Shown: positions 35,418-44,533, counted from the first letter of the stretch. The stretch is 64,000 nt of DNA from Caulobacter zeae (GCF_002858925.1 NZ_PJRS01000049.1:248001-312000), one strand, 5' to 3'. Notes: generated from the sequence alone by a model not told the origin. A program made the numbers and translations.

Positions 35418-38400
35418 TCAGACGATGATGAAGTCGCCGGCCGAAGGCGGGCTGTTGGGCGGGTTGATGATCCACTCCTTCACCTCGCCAGTGGCGGCGT
35501 TCAGCCACATGACGTCGTCGACGCCGTCATGGTTGAAATCGCCGACCGTGGCCACCGTCCAGCCGGCGGCCATCGAGCCGGGGTCGAACGAGCCCGCCCA
35601 GTTGCCGTCGCGAATGGTCCAGATGTCCATCTGGCCCGTGAACTGCTGGCGCCACAGGATGTCGTCGGTGCCGTCGCCGTTGAAGTCGCCGATGCCGGCG
35701 AACTGCCAGTCGGTATTGTAGAAGCCCGGCGAGTACGAACCGGCCCAGGCGCCGTTCTTGAGCAGCCACAGGTCGACCTGGCCGGTCTGCGGGTTGCGCC
35801 AGAAGATGTCGGCGGTGCCGTCGCCGTTGAGGTCGCCGATCCCCTGCACGCCCCATTCGAGGTTGTAGGAGCCCAGGGTGTAGGCGCCGGTCTGGACGCC
35901 GTTCTTCATCAGGATGGCCTGGGTGACGCCCGTCTGGCTGTTGCGCCACAGGAAGTCGTCGCCGCCATCGGCGTTGAAGTCGGCCGCGCCGAAAAGGGTC
36001 CATTCCGAACCGGGCGCGATGATGGTCATGCTGCCCTGGTTGGGCACGCCGTCCTTGATAAAGCTGGCGACGTAACCGCCGGCGTCCGTCCTCCAGACGA
36101 TGTCGTCGACCCCGTCGCTGTTGAAGTCGCCTACAGCGACCACGCTGCTGGCGCCGGAGACGGCCAGATTGAAGGCCCCGGCGTTGCGTCCGTCGCTCAT
36201 CAGCCAGCCGGTGTAGGCGTTGCTGAACTTGTAGTCCCACAGCACGTCGATGGAGCCGTCGCCATTGAAGTCGCCGGATAGGGCCGGTTTCCAGTCCGAC
36301 AGGGCGCGGGCCGGGTCGTAGGAGCCCGTCCAGTTACCGCTGCGCAGGCGCCAGGCGTCGGTCTGGCCCGTGGTGGCGTTGCGCCACAGCACGTCGGCGT
36401 TGCCGTCGCCGTCGTAGTCGCCCAGGCCGGCGACCTGCCAGGTGGTGTCATAGAAGCCCGGGGAGAACGAGCCCGCCCAGGCGCCGTTCTTCAGCAGCCA
36501 GCCGTCGACCTGGCCGGTCGTCGGATTTCGCCACAGCACGTCGCTGACGCCGTCGTTGTTGAAGTCGGCGATGCCGGCCACGTTCCAGGCGGTGCTGTAG
36601 GCGCCCGGCACGAAGCTTCCGGTCTTGACGCCGCCGCTCATCAGCCAGGCCTCGACCTGGCCGGTGGTCGTGTTGCGCCACAGGATGTCGGCGTCGCCGT
36701 CGCCGTTGAAGTCGCCCGCGCCGACGACATTCCAGTCCGAGCCCTTGTTGTCGCCCGGGGTGAAGTCGCCCGTGAAGGCGCCGTTGCGCATCATCCAGCC
36801 GGACAGCTGGCCGGTGGCGGTGTTGCGCCACAGGATGTCGGCGTTGCCGTCCTCGTTGAAATCGGCGACCGCGGCCACGGCCCAGTCGGTGCTCCGGGTC
36901 CCCGGCGAGGCCAGGGACGTCAGCGTGGAGCCGTTCAGCGTCCGGATCTCCATCGCGCCGGTGGCCGTGTCGCGGAAGAGGATGTCGTCCTTGCCGTCGC
37001 CGTTGAAGTCGCCCAGGCCCGCGATGGCGCGCCCGGTCATGTCGGCCGGGGCCATGGAGTCGAACGCCTGGAACCCGTCGATGGTCCAGGCCTCGTACAG
37101 GCTCTTGCCGTTGCGCCAGATCACGTCCTGCAGGCCGTCGCCGTTGAGGTCCGCCGAGCCGGCGGTGCTCCACTCCGAGCCGTAGGAGATCGGGCGTATG
37201 CTGCCGATCGACAGCGTCGCCGGTGACGACACCGTGGTCATGCTGGCGCGGCCCAGCTGGGCGATGGCCACGGCGGCGCCCGCGCCCGAGCCGTCGGCGT
37301 CCCAATAGAGCGTGCGGTTCGAGGTGTCGTAGAAGAGCGTGCGGCCGGCGACGGTGGCGGCCGAGCCGAGCTGGAAGGTGATACCGGAATCGGCGAGGGT
37401 CGTTCCGGTCAGGGTCCCGAAATCGCCGCGGTCGAGGCCGATCTTGTCGACATTGACCACGAAGTCGGTGATGAAATCCCTGCTGCCGGTCTGCAGCACG
37501 AAGGTGTCCGAGCCCAGGCCGCCGGTATAGGTGTCGCTCTGGGCGTTGCCCTTGAGGACGTTGTTCAGCTCGTTGCCGATCAGGATGTCGGCGCCGAAGC
37601 CGCCGATGGCGTTCTCGATCCACACGCCGGCGGCGATCGTCAGGCCGCCGTTCACCTTGCCCACGTAGGAGACGAAGCCGCCGCCGCCCGGCGCGTTGAG
37701 CAGGGTCGCGGGGCGCAGGTCGATGACGGCTGGGTCGAGCGCGCTGGACGCCGATATCGTGTCCACGCCGCCGGTGTCCCAGATCGCCCGGTAGTAGGCC
37801 GTCCCGGTGATGTCCAGAACGGGAAGGGAATAGACGGTGTTGCCGGTGTTGGCCGCGACGGCGCCGTACTTGGCCTGCAAGGCCGCGATGTCGAGCGCCA
37901 TCGGCCCGGCCTGGCCGCCGTAGCCGTAGGAGACGAACTGGCCGGCCGGGCCCGAGGGCCAGCCGTCGTTGTACGACATGATCGTGTAGACGCCCTGGTT
38001 CAGCCCGGACGAACCGTAGGAGCCGAACTCGGACAGGACGCCTTCCATGACTTCCGACGAGCCGCCGGTGTCGTGCGGGTGCGCCAGGCCCAGGCCATGG
38101 CCGATCTCATGCAGGATGGTGCTGTAGGCGATGCCGCCAATGTTGAGGCTGTCGGGGGTCCAGCTGGCCACGCTCGGCGAGAAGACGCCGATCGCCGGCG
38201 ACGAGGGCGGCGTCGTCATCATGCCGACGACGTCGTCGTCCAGGCCGGAATCCAGCACCATGACCATCGTGGCCTGGCTGCGCTCGGTGACGACGGTGAA
38301 CCGGATGTTGGCCACCGCCGAAATCGCGGCGGTGACGTTCATCACCGACCGGATCTCGTCGCTCGTCCAGGCGCGATCGGCGGAATACTCGCCGAAGGTC

Positions 38401-39311
38401 TGGCCGCCCGTGGCGAAATAGATCCGGACCTCAGACGTGTTGAGCTTCGTGCCCCAGTCGATGGTGTCGACGGGGTCCTGCGGGCCGATCTGCTGGGCCG
38501 TCAGGGTGTAGCGGCCGGTCTCGTCCGAGAAGGCCCGGGCGGTGACGTAGTAGACGCCGGCCGTCGTCGGGGTGAAGCGGACCTCGGAATTCAGGCCGTT
38601 CGGGCCGTCGTCGTTGGAGGCGACGATCTTACCGCTGGCGTCGCGGATCTCGATGAAGGGGTCGCCAAGACCGCCCGACGACGCCGCGTTCAGCGTGAAC
38701 ACATAGCCCTGGCCGCCGTTCAGCGAAATGCGATGCCAGTCGGTGTCGCTGGCGTAGTCGATCTGGCTGCTGACGCTGCCGCCGACCGTGAGCACCGAGG
38801 TGGTGGATGTGGTGTCGGGAATGTTGTCGGTCGGGGTCGCGGCGCTGACCGCCAACAGCGAGTAGCTGCCTGGGCGCCCGTCGGCGGAGCCCGCCGAGAC
38901 GTAGATGTAGCCCGAGCTGGTCGCCGTGTAGCTGTAGCGGGAGTCGAGCGAGGTCAGCGAGTCGTCGTTCTCGCCGATCAGCAGGCCGCTGCTATCGTAG
39001 ATGCGCAGGTATGGGTCGGGCAGCGAGGTCCCCGCCGCATTGCCGCTCATCGTGTAGCTGGAGAGCGCGATCGTGTAGGTCCGCCCCGCCTCGACCTGCA
39101 GGCGATACCAGTCGGTGTCGTTCGCCGAGTTGATCCAGCCGAAGGTGACGCTGCTCAAGGTGAACGTCGTCGACGTGTTGCCCGGGACTGTGTCGGCGCC
39201 CTGGGTCTGGGCGATTTCCAGGAGAGGAGAGCCTAGACGCGCGACTTCGGAGGGGACCACGACGTCGAGCTCGGGGCTCTGGGTTTGGTAAGAAATCACA
39301 TCAACTTGCAC
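35418..39311 (-). CDS. Serralysin-type (M10) metalloprotease with PPC domains and 12 FG-GAP/VCBS repeats
   Basis: Predicted 1297 aa secreted protease. Order of domains: two PPC-like beta domains (NDTDWYRLQVEAGRTYTIAL, SDTDWHRISLNGGQGYVF) in the first about 240 residues; a zinc protease with HEIGHGLGLAHPHD near residue 401 and the Met-turn TIMSYNDGW near 445; a short RTX stretch (GGFGADILIGNELNNVLKG); then 12 repeats of about 46 residues with GDFNGDGxxDILWRN-type calcium loops. It ends DFIIV, an acidic residue plus hydrophobics as in type I secreted proteases. The start is uncertain: I use GTG 39311, with GGCGG 5 nt upstream and just after a hairpin. GTG 39299 and TTG 39377 are alternatives. 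Co-oriented with, and paralogous over its second half to, the RTX gene at 39432. Confidence 0.88.
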   Translation of the reverse strand: MQVDVISYQTQSPELDVVVPSEVARLGSPLLEIAQTQGADTVPGNTSTTFTLSSVTFGWINSANDTDWYRLQVEAGRTYTIALSSYTMSGNAAGTSLPDPYLRIYDSSGLLIGENDDSLTSLDSRYSYTATSSGYIYVSAGSADGRPGSYSLLAVSAATPTDNIPDTTSTTSVLTVGGSVSSQIDYASDTDWHRISLNGGQGYVFTLNAASSGGLGDPFIEIRDASGKIVASNDDGPNGLNSEVRFTPTTAGVYYVTARAFSDETGRYTLTAQQIGPQDPVDTIDWGTKLNTSEVRIYFATGGQTFGEYSADRAWTSDEIRSVMNVTAAISAVANIRFTVVTERSQATMVMVLDSGLDDDVVGMMTTPPSSPAIGVFSPSVASWTPDSLNIGGIAYSTILHEIGHGLGLAHPHDTGGSSEVMEGVLSEFGSYGSSGLNQGVYTIMSYNDGWPSGPAGQFVSYGYGGQAGPMALDIAALQAKYGAVAANTGNTVYSLPVLDITGTAYYRAIWDTGGVDTISASSALDPAVIDLRPATLLNAPGGGGFVSYVGKVNGGLTIAAGVWIENAIGGFGADILIGNELNNVLKGNAQSDTYTGGLGSDTFVLQTGSRDFITDFVVNVDKIGLDRGDFGTLTGTTLADSGITFQLGSAATVAGRTLFYDTSNRTLYWDADGSGAGAAVAIAQLGRASMTTVSSPATLSIGSIRPISYGSEWSTAGSADLNGDGLQDVIWRNGKSLYEAWTIDGFQAFDSMAPADMTGRAIAGLGDFNGDGKDDILFRDTATGAMEIRTLNGSTLTSLASPGTRSTDWAVAAVADFNEDGNADILWRNTATGQLSGWMMRNGAFTGDFTPGDNKGSDWNVVGAGDFNGDGDADILWRNTTTGQVEAWLMSGGVKTGSFVPGAYSTAWNVAGIADFNNDGVSDVLWRNPTTGQVDGWLLKNGAWAGSFSPGFYDTTWQVAGLGDYDGDGNADVLWRNATTGQTDAWRLRSGNWTGSYDPARALSDWKPALSGDFNGDGSIDVLWDYKFSNAYTGWLMSDGRNAGAFNLAVSGASSVVAVGDFNSDGVDDIVWRTDAGGYVASFIKDGVPNQGSMTIIAPGSEWTLFGAADFNADGGDDFLWRNSQTGVTQAILMKNGVQTGAYTLGSYNLEWGVQGIGDLNGDGTADIFWRNPQTGQVDLWLLKNGAWAGSYSPGFYNTDWQFAGIGDFNGDGTDDILWRQQFTGQMDIWTIRDGNWAGSFDPGSMAAGWTVATVGDFNHDGVDDVMWLNAATGEVKEWIINPPNSPPSAGDFIIV

Positions 39312-39316
39312 GTTAA

Positions 39317-39362
39317 CCGCCACAACAAGCGCCAACCTTTCGGTTGAAGCCTGTTGTGGCGG
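39317..39362. repeat. Nested hairpin before the metalloprotease start
   Basis: Outer perfect 11-bp inverted repeat CCGCCACAACA (39317-39327) / TGTTGTGGCGG (39352-39362), with an inner CAACC-TTTC-GGTTG hairpin. On the minus strand it ends 5 nt before GTG 39311, and its arm carries the GGCGG that could serve as ribosome site. This suggests either a leader structure affecting translation or a mobile REP-like element. Confidence 0.6.
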
Positions 39363-39378
39363 GCGTTGCAAGGCCAAT

Positions 39379-39405
39379 GCTGCGGAAAGTTGCGAATTCC
39401 GCAGC
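39379..39405 (-). terminator. Hairpin after the RTX gene
   Basis: Perfect 9-bp inverted repeat GCTGCGGAA (39379-39387) / TTCCGCAGC (39397-39405) with a 9-nt loop, 26 nt after the RTX gene stop on the minus strand. No T-run follows, so intrinsic termination is doubtful. Confidence 0.45.
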
Positions 39406-39431
39406 TGGGTTTCCCGCGTGTCACATCGGCG

Positions 39432-42400
39432 TCAGACGATGATGAAGTCGCCGGCCGAAGGCGCCGTGTTCGGCGGGGTGACAATCCATTCCTTCACTTC
39501 GCCGGTGGTTGCGTTCAGCCACATGATGTCGTCGACGCCGTCGTGGTTGAAGTCGCCGACCGAGGCCACGGTCCAGCCTGCCGGCATGGCGCCCGGATCG
39601 AACGAGCCCGCCCAGTTGCCGTCGCGCAGGGTCCAGATGTCCATCTGGCCGCTGAACTGCTGGCGCCACAGGATGTCGTCGGTGCCGTCGCCGTTGAAGT
39701 CGCCGATGCCGGCGAACTGCCAGTCGGTGTTGTAGAAGCCCGGCGAGTACGAGCCGGCCCAGGCGCCGTTCTTGAGCAGCCACAGGTCGACCTGGCCGGT
39801 CTGGGGGTTGCGCCACAGGACGTCCGCCGTGCCGTCGCCGTTGAAGTCGCCGACGCCCTGGACCTTCCAGTCGAGGTTGTAGGCGCCCAGGGTGTACGAG
39901 CCGACCTGCTGGCCGTTCGAGATCAGGCTCGCCTGGGTGACGCCCGTCTTGGCGTTGCGCCAGAGCAGGTCGTCAGTGCCGTCGGCGTTGAAGTCGCCGG
40001 CGCCGAACAGCGTCCAGTCCGCGCCCGGCGAGGCCGGGGCGAAGGCGCCCGCATAGCCGCCGGCCTTGATGTACCAGCCGTCGAGCGAGCCGTTCTCGGG
40101 GCTGCGCCAGATCAGGTCGTCGGTGCCGTCGCCGTTGAAGTCGCCCACGGCCGCCACTTCGAACGCGCCATGGCCGCCCGTGTTGAAGCTGCCCGACTGG
40201 GCGCCGTTGCGCATGTACCAGCCGTCGACCGCGCCCGTGTAGTTGTTGCGCCAGATCAGGTCCTGGGTGCCGTCGGCGTTGAAGTCGCCGGTGGCCGCCA
40301 GCGCCCAGTCCGAGCCGTGCGTGCGCGGGTCGGAAGAGCCCGTCCAGTTGCCGCTGCGCAGGCGCCAGGCGTCGATCTGGCCGCTGCTGGCGTTGCGCCA
40401 CAGCACGTCGGCGTTGCCGTCGCCGTTGTAGTCGCCCAGGCCGGCGACCTCCCAGCTGGTGTTGTAGTTGCCCGGCGAGAACGAGCCGGCCCAGGCGCCG
40501 TTCTTGAGCAGCCAGCCGTCGACCTGGCCGGTCGTCGGATTCCGCCACAGCACGTCGCTGACGCCGTCATTGTTGAAGTCGGCGATGCCCTGGACTTCCC
40601 ACGCGGTGCTGTACGCGCCCGGCACGAAGCTGCCGGTCTTGACGCCGTTGACCATCAGCCAGGCCTCGACCTGGCCCGTGGCCGTGTTGCGCCACAGGAT
40701 GTCGGCGTTCTTGTCGCCGTTGAAGTCGCCCATGCCGACGACTTTCCAGTCCGTGCCCTTGTTGTCGCCCGGCGTGAAGCCGGTCGAGAAGCCGCCGTTG
40801 TTCAGCAGCCAGCCGTCCAGCTGGCCGGTGGACGTGTTGCGCCACAGGATGTCGGCGCGGCCGTCGTTGTTGAAGTCGGCGGTTCCGGCGATCGTCCAGC
40901 CGGCGCCGTGGCTGCCCGGATTGATGGAGCCGGCCCAGGCGCCGTTGCTGAGGAACCAGATGTCGGCGGTGTTGGTCGAGGCGTTCCACCACAGGATGTC
41001 GTCGACGCCGTCGCCGTTGTAGTCAGCCGCACCGGCCACGTCCCAGCCGGCGCCGTGGCTGCCCGGCGTGGTCGAACGGCGCCACTCCATGCCGTTGATG
41101 ATCCAGAGATCGGTCTCGCCGGTGTTGGTGTTCAGCCACAGGGCGTCGTCGGTGCCGTCGTGGTTGAAGTCGCCGGTGGCGGCGACCTTCCAGCCGGTGG
41201 TGTGGGTGGTCGGCGCGCCGTTGCCGATCGACCGGGCGGTCATCGGATTGCTCTCGGCCACCCGCAGGGTCGAGGCGCCGATGCGGGCGAACTGGACCGC
41301 CGCACCGGCGCCGGAGCCGTCGGCGTCCCACGAGATCGCGCCGGTGGCGGCGTTGTAGAGAATGGTCGGAGCGGTGGTTGTGGCGCTGGCGCCAACCACG
41401 AACGCCACGCCGGCCGTGGCCAGCGAGCCCGAGGCGCCCAGGCCGAAGCCCGCGCGGTCCAGGGCGATCTTGTCCTGGCCGGCCACGAAGTCGAGGATGG
41501 CGTCGACCGCCCCGCCGCTGCGGTTGAAGCCGAAGGTGTCCGCGCCAGCGCCGCCGTACAGGGTGTCCTGGCCTTCGTAGCCGGTGATCACGTTGGCGCC
41601 GGCGTCGCCGCGCAGCACGTCGGCGAAGTCCGAACCGGCCAGGTTCTCGATCGAATAGTAGAGGTCGCCGGCCGCGTCGCCGGTGTTGTGGGACAGGTTG
41701 GCGAAGTCGACATAGACGCCGGCCGTCGCGCGGCGGAAGCCGGCCGTGTCCGAGCCGGCCCCGCCGTCGAGGCTGTCGCCGCCGCCGCCGCCCTCGATCA
41801 GGTCGTTGCCGTTCTGGCCGAGCAGGGTGTCGTAGCCGCCCAGGCCGTAGATGCGGTCATCGCCGTCGCCCGCCTGGATCACCGTGCCGCTCGCCGACCC
41901 GGTCAGGCTGTCGCCGAACGCGCTGCCGATGATGCCCTCGATGTTGGCGTAGGTGTCGCCCGCGGCGTCGCCGGTGTTGCGGGTGGGGTCGCTGAGGTCG
42001 ACGGTCACGGCCAGGGCGTCGGCCACCGTCACCTTGGCGTAGGACACCCAGTCGAAGCCCGCGCCGCCGTCCATGAAGTCGGCGCCGCCCATGCCCGACA
42101 GGATGTCGTCGCCGCCTTCGCCGTAGAGGAAGTCGTCGCCGGTCAGGCCCAGGATGTTGTTGCCGTTGTCGTCGCCGTACAGCCGGTCGCCGCCGAAGAA
42201 CGAGCCGGCCAGGTCGCGGAAATTGACATAAGTGTCGCCGGCGGCGTGGCCGGTGTTGATCGACGGATCCTTCAGCGAGACCGTCAGCCCCGTAGGCGAG
42301 GTCTCGTAGTCGAGATAGTTGCCGCCCGCGCCGCCGTCCATGTAGTCGGCCCCGGCGTCGCCGATGATCACGTCATAGCCGTCGCCGCCGAACAGCCGGT

Positions 42401-43019
42401 CGTCGCCGGCCAGGCCCCACAGCTGGTTGGCGTCGGCGTCGCCGTAGAGCGTGTCGTTGTAGTTGGTGCCGGTCAGGTTCTCGACGCTGGCGTCGTAGGT
42501 GTCGCCGGCGGCCCAGCCGGTGTTGATGCTGGCGTCGGCGAGCGACGCGATCAGGCCCGCGTTGGCCAGCTGGTAGCTGGCGATGTCGTCGTCGGCCCCG
42601 CCGTCGAAGTGGTCCACGCCCACGCCGCCGACCAGGTTGTCGTCGCCCGTGCCGCCATAGAGCCAGTTGGTGCCGGCGCCGCCGTAGAGGGTGTCCCCGC
42701 CGCCCAGGCCGTAGAGCTTGTTGTCGCCCGCGCCCCCATAGAGGCCGTCGTCGAAGTTCGAACCGATGATGTTCTCGATCGAGGTGAACTTGTCGCCATG
42801 GGCGTCGCCGACGTTCTGGCTGGGCGTGCCCTCCAGATAGACCTCGACGCGCGATCCGGCGGTCGCATAGCTGACGGTGTCTTCCCCGGCCCCGCCGTTC
42901 AGCTCGTCCGCGCCGCCCAGCCCCGAAAGGGTGTCGTTGCCGCCGCCGCCGTTGAGGATGTCGTCGCCTCCGGTGCCGACCAGATTGTCGTCACCCGCCG
43001 TGCCGTTGATGGTCGCCAT
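39432..43019 (-). CDS. Giant RTX protein with 12 FG-GAP/VCBS repeats
   Basis: 1195 aa, no N-terminal signal peptide. Residues about 5-540 are RTX calcium-binding sequence (many GGxGxDxL nonapeptides). They are arranged as five blocks of about 95 residues, each carrying an N-T-G-x-A-A-G-D-type motif near 69, 166, 255, 348 and 445. DAILDFVAGQDKIALDRAGFG ends the RTX part. Residues about 610-1185 hold 12 repeats with Dx(N/D)xDGxxDxLW calcium loops. It ends DFIIV, like the metalloprotease. Likely exported by a type I system such as the one at 282-3337 (inference). A GGAGG-like site precedes the ATG. No protease or other catalytic motif was seen, so it may be an adhesin or surface-layer protein. 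Confidence 0.85.
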   Translation of the reverse strand: MATINGTAGDDNLVGTGGDDILNGGGGNDTLSGLGGADELNGGAGEDTVSYATAGSRVEVYLEGTPSQNVGDAHGDKFTSIENIIGSNFDDGLYGGAGDNKLYGLGGGDTLYGGAGTNWLYGGTGDDNLVGGVGVDHFDGGADDDIASYQLANAGLIASLADASINTGWAAGDTYDASVENLTGTNYNDTLYGDADANQLWGLAGDDRLFGGDGYDVIIGDAGADYMDGGAGGNYLDYETSPTGLTVSLKDPSINTGHAAGDTYVNFRDLAGSFFGGDRLYGDDNGNNILGLTGDDFLYGEGGDDILSGMGGADFMDGGAGFDWVSYAKVTVADALAVTVDLSDPTRNTGDAAGDTYANIEGIIGSAFGDSLTGSASGTVIQAGDGDDRIYGLGGYDTLLGQNGNDLIEGGGGGDSLDGGAGSDTAGFRRATAGVYVDFANLSHNTGDAAGDLYYSIENLAGSDFADVLRGDAGANVITGYEGQDTLYGGAGADTFGFNRSGGAVDAILDFVAGQDKIALDRAGFGLGASGSLATAGVAFVVGASATTTAPTILYNAATGAISWDADGSGAGAAVQFARIGASTLRVAESNPMTARSIGNGAPTTHTTGWKVAATGDFNHDGTDDALWLNTNTGETDLWIINGMEWRRSTTPGSHGAGWDVAGAADYNGDGVDDILWWNASTNTADIWFLSNGAWAGSINPGSHGAGWTIAGTADFNNDGRADILWRNTSTGQLDGWLLNNGGFSTGFTPGDNKGTDWKVVGMGDFNGDKNADILWRNTATGQVEAWLMVNGVKTGSFVPGAYSTAWEVQGIADFNNDGVSDVLWRNPTTGQVDGWLLKNGAWAGSFSPGNYNTSWEVAGLGDYNGDGNADVLWRNASSGQIDAWRLRSGNWTGSSDPRTHGSDWALAATGDFNADGTQDLIWRNNYTGAVDGWYMRNGAQSGSFNTGGHGAFEVAAVGDFNGDGTDDLIWRSPENGSLDGWYIKAGGYAGAFAPASPGADWTLFGAGDFNADGTDDLLWRNAKTGVTQASLISNGQQVGSYTLGAYNLDWKVQGVGDFNGDGTADVLWRNPQTGQVDLWLLKNGAWAGSYSPGFYNTDWQFAGIGDFNGDGTDDILWRQQFSGQMDIWTLRDGNWAGSFDPGAMPAGWTVASVGDFNHDGVDDIMWLNATTGEVKEWIVTPPNTAPSAGDFIIV

Positions 43020-43117
43020 CCAGCGCCTCCGCCTGTTCGCCGATCTTCCGTCGAGATACGCACGCCAATGCCAAGCCCCACCTGGAACGCGGCGCGTATC
43101 AGGAGTGACGCATATCC

Positions 43118-43139
43118 AACGAATTGGAAATTATTCGTT
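43118..43139. promoter_or_regulatory. AT-rich dyad upstream of the RTX gene
   Basis: AACGAAT (43118-43124) and ATTCGTT (43133-43139) form a perfect 7-bp inverted repeat, 8 nt apart, in a locally AT-rich patch about 100 nt before the RTX start. The shape suits a regulator-binding site near the promoter of the minus-strand gene. No convincing -35/-10 pair was found. Confidence 0.4.
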
Positions 43140-43226
43140 CTGTGCGATCGTTTTTTACGGTCGCCGCAGATTCGGCTTGGACCAACGTGGCGGAAGGACG
43201 CAATCGACGGGCGCCGGCGCCTGTTT

Positions 43227-44198
43227 TCAGGCCGCCAGGCGCGTGCGCCAGTAGTCGAGCAGGCGTTGCAGCGTGTCTTCGAACGCCATCTCCGGGCACC
43301 AGCCGCAGGCCGCGTGGATGGCCGCGTTCGAGCCGCCCGCCCGGGCGATGGCCGAGGGCCGCAGGCGTTCAGCGTCCACCTCGACCGACACGTCGACGGA
43401 GGTCAGGCCGAGCATCGTGTCGAGCACCGAGCGGATCGATCGGGTCTGGCCTGAGCAGATATTGAAGGTCGAGGCCGGGTCCAGCGCGTCGGCGTCGCTC
43501 AGCAGCAGGTTCGCCGCGCGCACCATGTCGGCGATGTCGCAGAAGTCGCGCTCGGCCGACAGGTCGCCGACCTTGATCGTGGGCGGCGCCTCGCCGCGCT
43601 CGATGCGCGCCAGCTGGGCGGCGAACGAGGAGGTGACGAACCGCTCGTCCTGGCCGGGCCCGATCTGGTTGAACATCCGCAGGATCAGGTGGGGGCCCTT
43701 GTGGACGTCCCGGATCATGTATTCGGAGGCCGACTTCGAGCGGCCGTAGGCGTTGGTCGGCTGGAGGGGGGCGTCCTCGGTGACCTGGTCGTGGTCCAGG
43801 AAGGTGCGGCCGTAGCATTCGCCGCTGCTGGCGAACACGAAGAGCGCGTCCGGGGCGTGACGGTGCAGGCTTTCGATCAGGTTGTAGGTGGCCAGGAAGT
43901 TGCCGCGCCACATGTCGAGCTGGGCCGAGGCGGCCAGATGGACGCTCGACTGCGCCGCCAGGTGAATGACCGTGGTCGGGCGAAACGCCTCGATGACGGG
44001 ATCCACGGCCTGGCCCATGCACAGGTCGACGCAGGCGGTCCGTACGCGCGGGCCCAGGGCGGCGGCCTCGCCATCCCTGCGCGCCGTGGCCAGGAAGGCG
44101 GCCGACGGCCAGGTGCGCTGCAATTGGCCCAGCAGCGCTCGCCCCACGAAGCCGCCTGCTCCGGTGACGAGCACCCGTTGATCTTCCGGCTTACCCAC
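43227..44198 (-). CDS. rmd: GDP-4-dehydro-6-deoxy-D-mannose reductase (Rmd-like)
   Basis: 323 aa extended SDR. NAD(P) loop VTGAGGFVGRALLGQL, HLAAQSSVHLAASAQ, VFASSGECYG, catalytic YGRSKSASEYMIRD. RMFNQIGPGQDERFVTSSFA and IKVGDLSAERDFCDIADMVRA are close to Rmd, which reduces the Gmd product to GDP-D-rhamnose. It is divergent from gmd across 335 nt, so the two are probably co-controlled. Alternative: a related 4-reductase giving GDP-6-deoxytalose. Confidence 0.8.
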   Translation of the reverse strand: MGKPEDQRVLVTGAGGFVGRALLGQLQRTWPSAAFLATARRDGEAAALGPRVRTACVDLCMGQAVDPVIEAFRPTTVIHLAAQSSVHLAASAQLDMWRGNFLATYNLIESLHRHAPDALFVFASSGECYGRTFLDHDQVTEDAPLQPTNAYGRSKSASEYMIRDVHKGPHLILRMFNQIGPGQDERFVTSSFAAQLARIERGEAPPTIKVGDLSAERDFCDIADMVRAANLLLSDADALDPASTFNICSGQTRSIRSVLDTMLGLTSVDVSVEVDAERLRPSAIARAGGSNAAIHAACGWCPEMAFEDTLQRLLDYWRTRLAA

Positions 44199-44533
44199 GC
44201 ATCCAACCCAGCTGCTGACATAGCGAAGCGCGCCAGGCCCCCGCCAGGGGCGGCGCCGCGTCTCCGCTCACGATGAAACGTCTCGCGACGGACGCCGCCG
44301 GCCTCGCCCGCGAGTTCGGGGCGACCCCTTGCGTTCGCTCCTAGCTTATCCCGACGGGGCGCGCATCGATAAATTGCCGGGCAGGCGAGGCGGCGCATGC
44401 GGCCCTCATATCCCTGGGGCGTTCTCCGGCATATGCGGGCGGTTGCAACTTGAAGGCATAATCGCTTGGATTCCGGCTTGGGCTATTGTACGCGCAGCCA
44501 GCATTGCTCCATTTCGAATCGCGGGGGTCTCTT
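44199..44533. other. Divergent regulatory spacer between rmd and gmd
   Basis: 335 nt without a gene. It is noticeably less GC-rich near 44340-44520 than its flanks. It contains the plus-strand promoter candidate at 44466-44489 and GGGGG a few nt before the gmd ATG. No terminator-like hairpin is obvious, and no clear minus-strand promoter was found for rmd. Confidence 0.45.
44466..44489 (+). promoter_or_regulatory. Candidate promoter of gmd
   Basis: TTGGAT at 44466-44471, 10-nt spacer, GCTATTGT at 44482-44489. It fits the Caulobacter housekeeping pattern at the short spacer end and lies 45 nt before the gmd ATG. Confidence 0.4.

Noticed and set aside
35418..43019. Regular DNA repeats that might suggest a CRISPR array or satellite
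   Set aside because: The periodicity (about 140 nt and 27 nt) is that of the encoded FG-GAP and RTX units. Repeats are not identical and no unique spacers are present.
39354..43454. A 1366-codon open frame on the plus strand across the RTX gene
   Set aside because: It is the antisense shadow of GC-rich repeat coding sequence. The product is a monotone Val/Ala/Gly/Asp/Arg sequence with no motif, while the minus strand gives clear RTX and FG-GAP repeats.
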